From Proteobacteria bacterium UBA6920 (lineage in GTDB: Bacteria; Pseudomonadota; Gammaproteobacteria; SG8-11): a stretch of DNA of 36,804 bases. The stretch's first letter is position 1; every line of letters starts with the position of its first letter. Below the pieces are notes generated by a model, which ran no database searches, was not told where the DNA came from, and saw only the letters and a program-made list of their open reading frames with translations. Positions 34,052-36,804 of the stretch are shown here, piece after piece. Made by a program: the position numbers and the translations under genes. The stretch lies in contig DKAS01000141.1 in NCBI GenBank assembly GCA_002448875.1, forward strand, positions 1 through 36,804, in the 5' to 3' direction.

Positions 34052-34285
34052 ATGAAATACAATTCAAAAACGAAAATGCTGGAATTTTCCTCCGACGAGA
34101 GCGTCTTCAAGTTCCATGATCAGTTGACCGAACTCCTGCGCTCCGCCATGAGCATGGTCGGATCGGAAGGCATGAGCCGCAACGAGGCCGAAAAGCTCAC
34201 GCGTGAATTCTTTGAACGTTATTCCGCCATGTCAGACACCCTGCGGTGTCTGCGCGCGCATCTTCCGCGAGGAGAAACCGGTTGA
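34052..34285 (+). CDS. Hypothetical protein at head of the Fe-S/NrfD operon
   Basis: I do not recognise this 77-residue protein. It is cytoplasmic by composition, with charged helices (VFKFHDQLTELLRSAMSMVG, then SRNEAEKLTREFFERYSAMSD) and a beta start (MLEFSSDES). ATG 34052 is chosen by the change in composition; earlier in-frame ATGs exist (33989). It precedes a Tat-like protein gene by 78 bp, in the same direction. A chaperone role for the exported complex is possible but unproven. Confidence 0.55.
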   Translation: MKYNSKTKMLEFSSDESVFKFHDQLTELLRSAMSMVGSEGMSRNEAEKLTREFFERYSAMSDTLRCLRAHLPRGETG

Positions 34286-34363
34286 GACGCCTGATTACTT
34301 CTCTACGGGTTCATGGCTGGTGAAAGAAATGTTGAATTATCGAGCATGGCAAGGAGCATAGTG

Positions 34364-34624
34364 ATGATTGCGGCAGACAAATCCAAACGATCGTTTTTCA
34401 AGAAAATGGCAGCGCTGACGGGATTCGTTGCCGCCGCGGGTTATATGCGCAATTTGGTAGCAACGCGCAGCTCCGCAATCGACGAAATCAACCACAGAAA
34501 CGAGCACGATGTAAACCTGCAGAAAAAGGCGTGGCAGCAGAAAAAACTGGTGGTCATGACCGACGATGACAAGAAACTTATGCTTGGTGAACTTCTCAGT
34601 CTACACAACAAGAACCAAGCCTAG
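34364..34624 (+). CDS. Small twin-arginine-like protein of the Fe-S/NrfD operon
   Basis: The 86-residue product begins with KSKRSFFKKMAALTGFVAAAGYM, a Tat-like signal with Lys-Arg in place of Arg-Arg and a hydrophobic stretch. The mature part is short and charged, with no cysteine or haem site. Residues 61-83 (KLVVMTDDDKKLMLGELLSL) resemble residues 62-88 of the next gene product (HFVLMSDEDKQEAIQRLEKR), so both share one small module. AAGGAG (34352-34356) stands seven bases ahead of ATG 34364. It precedes the ferredoxin gene by 35 bases. It may be a small subunit or anchor of the complex; I know no named family. Confidence 0.7.
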   Translation: MIAADKSKRSFFKKMAALTGFVAAAGYMRNLVATRSSAIDEINHRNEHDVNLQKKAWQQKKLVVMTDDDKKLMLGELLSLHNKNQA

Positions 34625-34659
34625 CTTACCCAACCAACCATTAGCGACGGGAGACGTTG

Positions 34660-35727
34660 ATGTCAGACGAAAAATCCGAGGCCAACAATAATAACGATCA
34701 CGCAACAACCAGCCGTCGTGATTTTCTGAAGAATGTGGGTATCGCGGGCGCATCCATGCTGATGGCGGACGGCGCCGCGGCGGAACCGGCCACCGATGCG
34801 CCAGACCCCGATGCCGAGATAACAGCCGCGGAGTGGCTGCAAGGACATTTCGTGCTAATGTCCGACGAGGACAAACAGGAAGCCATTCAACGGCTGGAAA
34901 AGCGTTACAGCGCGCAATACGGAAAGAAAACCACTGTTTCCAACGCGCCTCCGCTGGAAGGCGTGCTCTTCGGCTACGCCCTCGATATCACCAAATGCAT
35001 TGGCTGCCGGCGCTGTGTGCATGCCTGCGTCAAAGAAAACAACCAGTCACGCTACAACCCCGTCATTCAATGGATACAGGTAATGAAAATCCCGCGGGGC
35101 AACCTGGCCTTCGCGGCCGACAAGCTGAATGAAGGTTATCCCGAATCCAGCGCCATGGGCGACTACGGCGTGCAGGTAGGCGGCAATGCCTATGCCCCCG
35201 TCGGCGGGCTTTCCACGGAACATGCCCAGAGTTACTACGCGGATGACGAGCCGGTACCCGACAAGAGCTTTTTCTATGTGCCCGTGCAGTGCCAGCAGTG
35301 CGAAAAACCGCCCTGCGTCAAAGCCTGCCCGGTGCGCGCCACTTTCCGTGACCCCAACGGCATCGTGGTGATCGACTATAACTGGTGCATCGGTTGCCGC
35401 ATGTGCCAGCTCGCCTGCCCCTACCAGGCCAGGCACTTTAACTGGGGCACGCCCAATATTCCTCCCGAAGAGATGAATCCGAAAACCCACTATTTCGGCA
35501 ACCGGCCCCGCATGCGCGGCGTCATGGAGAAATGCACCTTCTGCCTGCAACGCACGCGCGAGGGCAGAAATCCCGCCTGTCTGGAAGCCTGCCCGGTGGG
35601 CGCGAGAAAATTCGGCAATCTCCTCGATCCGGAAAGCGATGTGAGAAGAATCCTGGCCAGCAAGAAAGTTTTCAGGTTCAAGGATGAAATGAGCACTTAT
35701 CCGAAATTCTTTTACTATATCGGCTGA
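34660..35727 (+). CDS. Tat-exported ferredoxin subunit with four [4Fe-4S] clusters
   Basis: TSRRDFLKNVGIAGASML at residues 17-34 is a Tat signal, so the folded protein goes to the periplasm. Sixteen cysteines form four cluster sites: CIGCRRCVHAC (113-123), CQQCEKPPCVKAC (211-223), CIGCRMCQLAC (243-253) and CTFC...CLEAC (292-311). This is the DmsB/PsrB/HmcB/DsrO-type electron-transfer subunit. Between signal and first cluster lies the FVLMSDEDK module shared with the preceding gene product. GGGAG precedes ATG 34660. The NrfD gene begins nine bases after the stop. It should carry electrons between NrfD and a catalytic subunit not yet seen. Confidence 0.9.
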   Translation: MSDEKSEANNNNDHATTSRRDFLKNVGIAGASMLMADGAAAEPATDAPDPDAEITAAEWLQGHFVLMSDEDKQEAIQRLEKRYSAQYGKKTTVSNAPPLEGVLFGYALDITKCIGCRRCVHACVKENNQSRYNPVIQWIQVMKIPRGNLAFAADKLNEGYPESSAMGDYGVQVGGNAYAPVGGLSTEHAQSYYADDEPVPDKSFFYVPVQCQQCEKPPCVKACPVRATFRDPNGIVVIDYNWCIGCRMCQLACPYQARHFNWGTPNIPPEEMNPKTHYFGNRPRMRGVMEKCTFCLQRTREGRNPACLEACPVGARKFGNLLDPESDVRRILASKKVFRFKDEMSTYPKFFYYIG

Positions 35728-35736
35728 GCACACCCT

Positions 35737-36804
35737 ATGAAAAATATAATATTTTCCTTCATTATCGACGTGGCCTCCTATGCCATAAAGGGCGGGGCCC
35801 GGTATAAAGCCTGGCTCATTTTCCTACTCTTTATCATCGTCACCGGCACCTATACCGCTTCCATCCAGTTGGGTGAGGGTCTGATCACCATCGGCGCCAC
35901 GGACCAGATACCCATGGAGTTGTTTTTCGCCAACTTCATTTTCACGGCGCACGTGGCGGCGGCCGCCATACTGGTGGTCGCCCCGGGCTACTTCTACCAC
36001 CGCAAGGACATGAAGGAGCTCGCCGTGATAGGCGAAATCATCGCCATGGTTTTCGTCGCCACGGGCATCACTTTTATTCTATTTCACATGGGCCGGCCGG
36101 ACCGATTGTGGCACATGGTGCCTTTCATCGGCTATTTGAACTTCCCCAATTCCATGCTCGTCTACGATACCATCGTTTTGAACGTCTATCTGTACCTCAA
36201 CCTGATCGGTATCTCCTATATCCTCTATAAGAAATATGCCGGCGAGTTCGACTCCAAGGCCCTGGCCAGATGGTTTACGCCCGTTATCTATCTGGCGATC
36301 GTCTGGGGACCGCTGATTCATATCTGCACGGCCTTCGTTTTGAGCAGTAACGCGCGCATGGGCGCCTGGTCGACCGCGGTCATGCCCTTCGGCTTTCTGG
36401 CCATGGCCGGCGCCTCCGGCCCCTCCCTGGTCATATTGCTGTTCCTGCTGATCCGGAAGAACAGCAAGCTGCATATCAATGATTCCGTTATCGATCTGAT
36501 GTCGACGATCATCGGCTGGAGCCTGGGCATCATCATGCTGGTGTTCGCCGCCGAGTATTTTACCGCGCTCTATTCCAATACCGAGCACGCCGCACCGCTG
36601 AACTACAGTATGTTCGGCCACGACGGCCTCAGTATGTACGTGCCCTGGTTCTGGGGAACGGTGGGCACGATCGTCGCCTGTTTTATCGCGATCATGATCC
36701 CCAAAATTCGTAAAAGCTATGATCGCTGGCTGCCGGTGGTGTGCGTCTTGATTTTTCTGGCGATCCTGGTGGAAAAGCCCATGATGCTGGTGTTTCCCGC
36801 CTTC
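35737..36804 (+). CDS. NrfD/PsrC-type quinone-interacting membrane subunit (runs off right edge)
   Basis: The frame is open from ATG 35737 to the window end, 356 codons. It starts MKNIIFSFIIDVASYAIKGG and has at least eight long hydrophobic segments. FHMGRPDRLWHM is the NrfD-family signature. ELFFANFIFTAHVAAAAIL precedes it, and WGPLIHICTAFVLS and MAGASGPSLVILLFLL follow. NrfD proteins take up or give off electrons at quinone and pass them to a ferredoxin partner, here the gene nine bases upstream. The C-terminus and the rest of the operon are outside the window. Confidence 0.88.
   Translation, partial: MKNIIFSFIIDVASYAIKGGARYKAWLIFLLFIIVTGTYTASIQLGEGLITIGATDQIPMELFFANFIFTAHVAAAAILVVAPGYFYHRKDMKELAVIGEIIAMVFVATGITFILFHMGRPDRLWHMVPFIGYLNFPNSMLVYDTIVLNVYLYLNLIGISYILYKKYAGEFDSKALARWFTPVIYLAIVWGPLIHICTAFVLSSNARMGAWSTAVMPFGFLAMAGASGPSLVILLFLLIRKNSKLHINDSVIDLMSTIIGWSLGIIMLVFAAEYFTALYSNTEHAAPLNYSMFGHDGLSMYVPWFWGTVGTIVACFIAIMIPKIRKSYDRWLPVVCVLIFLAILVEKPMMLVFPAF

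Overview
The window looks like a chromosomal stretch of a free-living, sulfur-oxidising gammaproteobacterium (Chromatiales/Methylococcales-like in flavour; this is inferred from gene content only). G+C is fairly high, so several antisense reading frames are long and misleading. There are no rRNA or tRNA genes, no CRISPR array and no intact transposon. Genes sit in many short transcription units on both strands.

Left edge (1-1546, minus strand): the N-terminus of an EAL-HDOD protein, then a response regulator with a degenerate GGDEF domain cut by an in-frame amber codon. Sulfur block (2156-8756): a three-haem thiosulfate dehydrogenase (TsdA with an extra N-terminal cytochrome domain), a SulP anion permease with STAS domain, a PagL-type lipid A deacylase, a zinc-ribbon methyltransferase and a sulfide:quinone oxidoreductase with all three catalytic cysteines. 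TsdA would oxidise thiosulfate in the periplasm, SQR would feed sulfide electrons to quinone, and SulP would move sulfate or another anion.

Middle (8909-21306): a small secreted protein, a GT-C-like membrane protein, a beta-helix lipoprotein and a lone PDC sensor. An exported metallo-beta-lactamase-fold enzyme is divergent from a TetR regulator and flavin monooxygenase, with two palindromic operators between them. Then come a bacteriohemerythrin, a radical SAM protein, an acyltransferase, a small ferredoxin-fold protein and a periplasmic FKBP isomerase.

Exported redox region (21381-30217): a large CotA-like multicopper oxidase and a double-length di-haem MauG/CCP-type peroxidase flank a PEP-CTERM surface protein, a DUF2892-like membrane protein, a GST and two small exported proteins. 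Each large oxidase ends at its own intrinsic terminator, so they are separate units that may share a cell-surface role. At 30570-30767 lies a relic of an alcohol dehydrogenase gene cut exactly at a 14-bp direct repeat.

Right part (30806-36804): a VIT1/CCC1-like metal transporter with a DUF211 partner, a NYN-LOTUS RNase-like protein and an intact MDR oxidoreductase homologous to the relic. The window ends in an operon of a hypothetical protein, a small twin-arginine-like protein, a Tat-exported four-cluster ferredoxin and an NrfD quinone-interacting subunit running off the edge. This is a membrane-bound respiratory module whose catalytic subunit must lie beyond the window.
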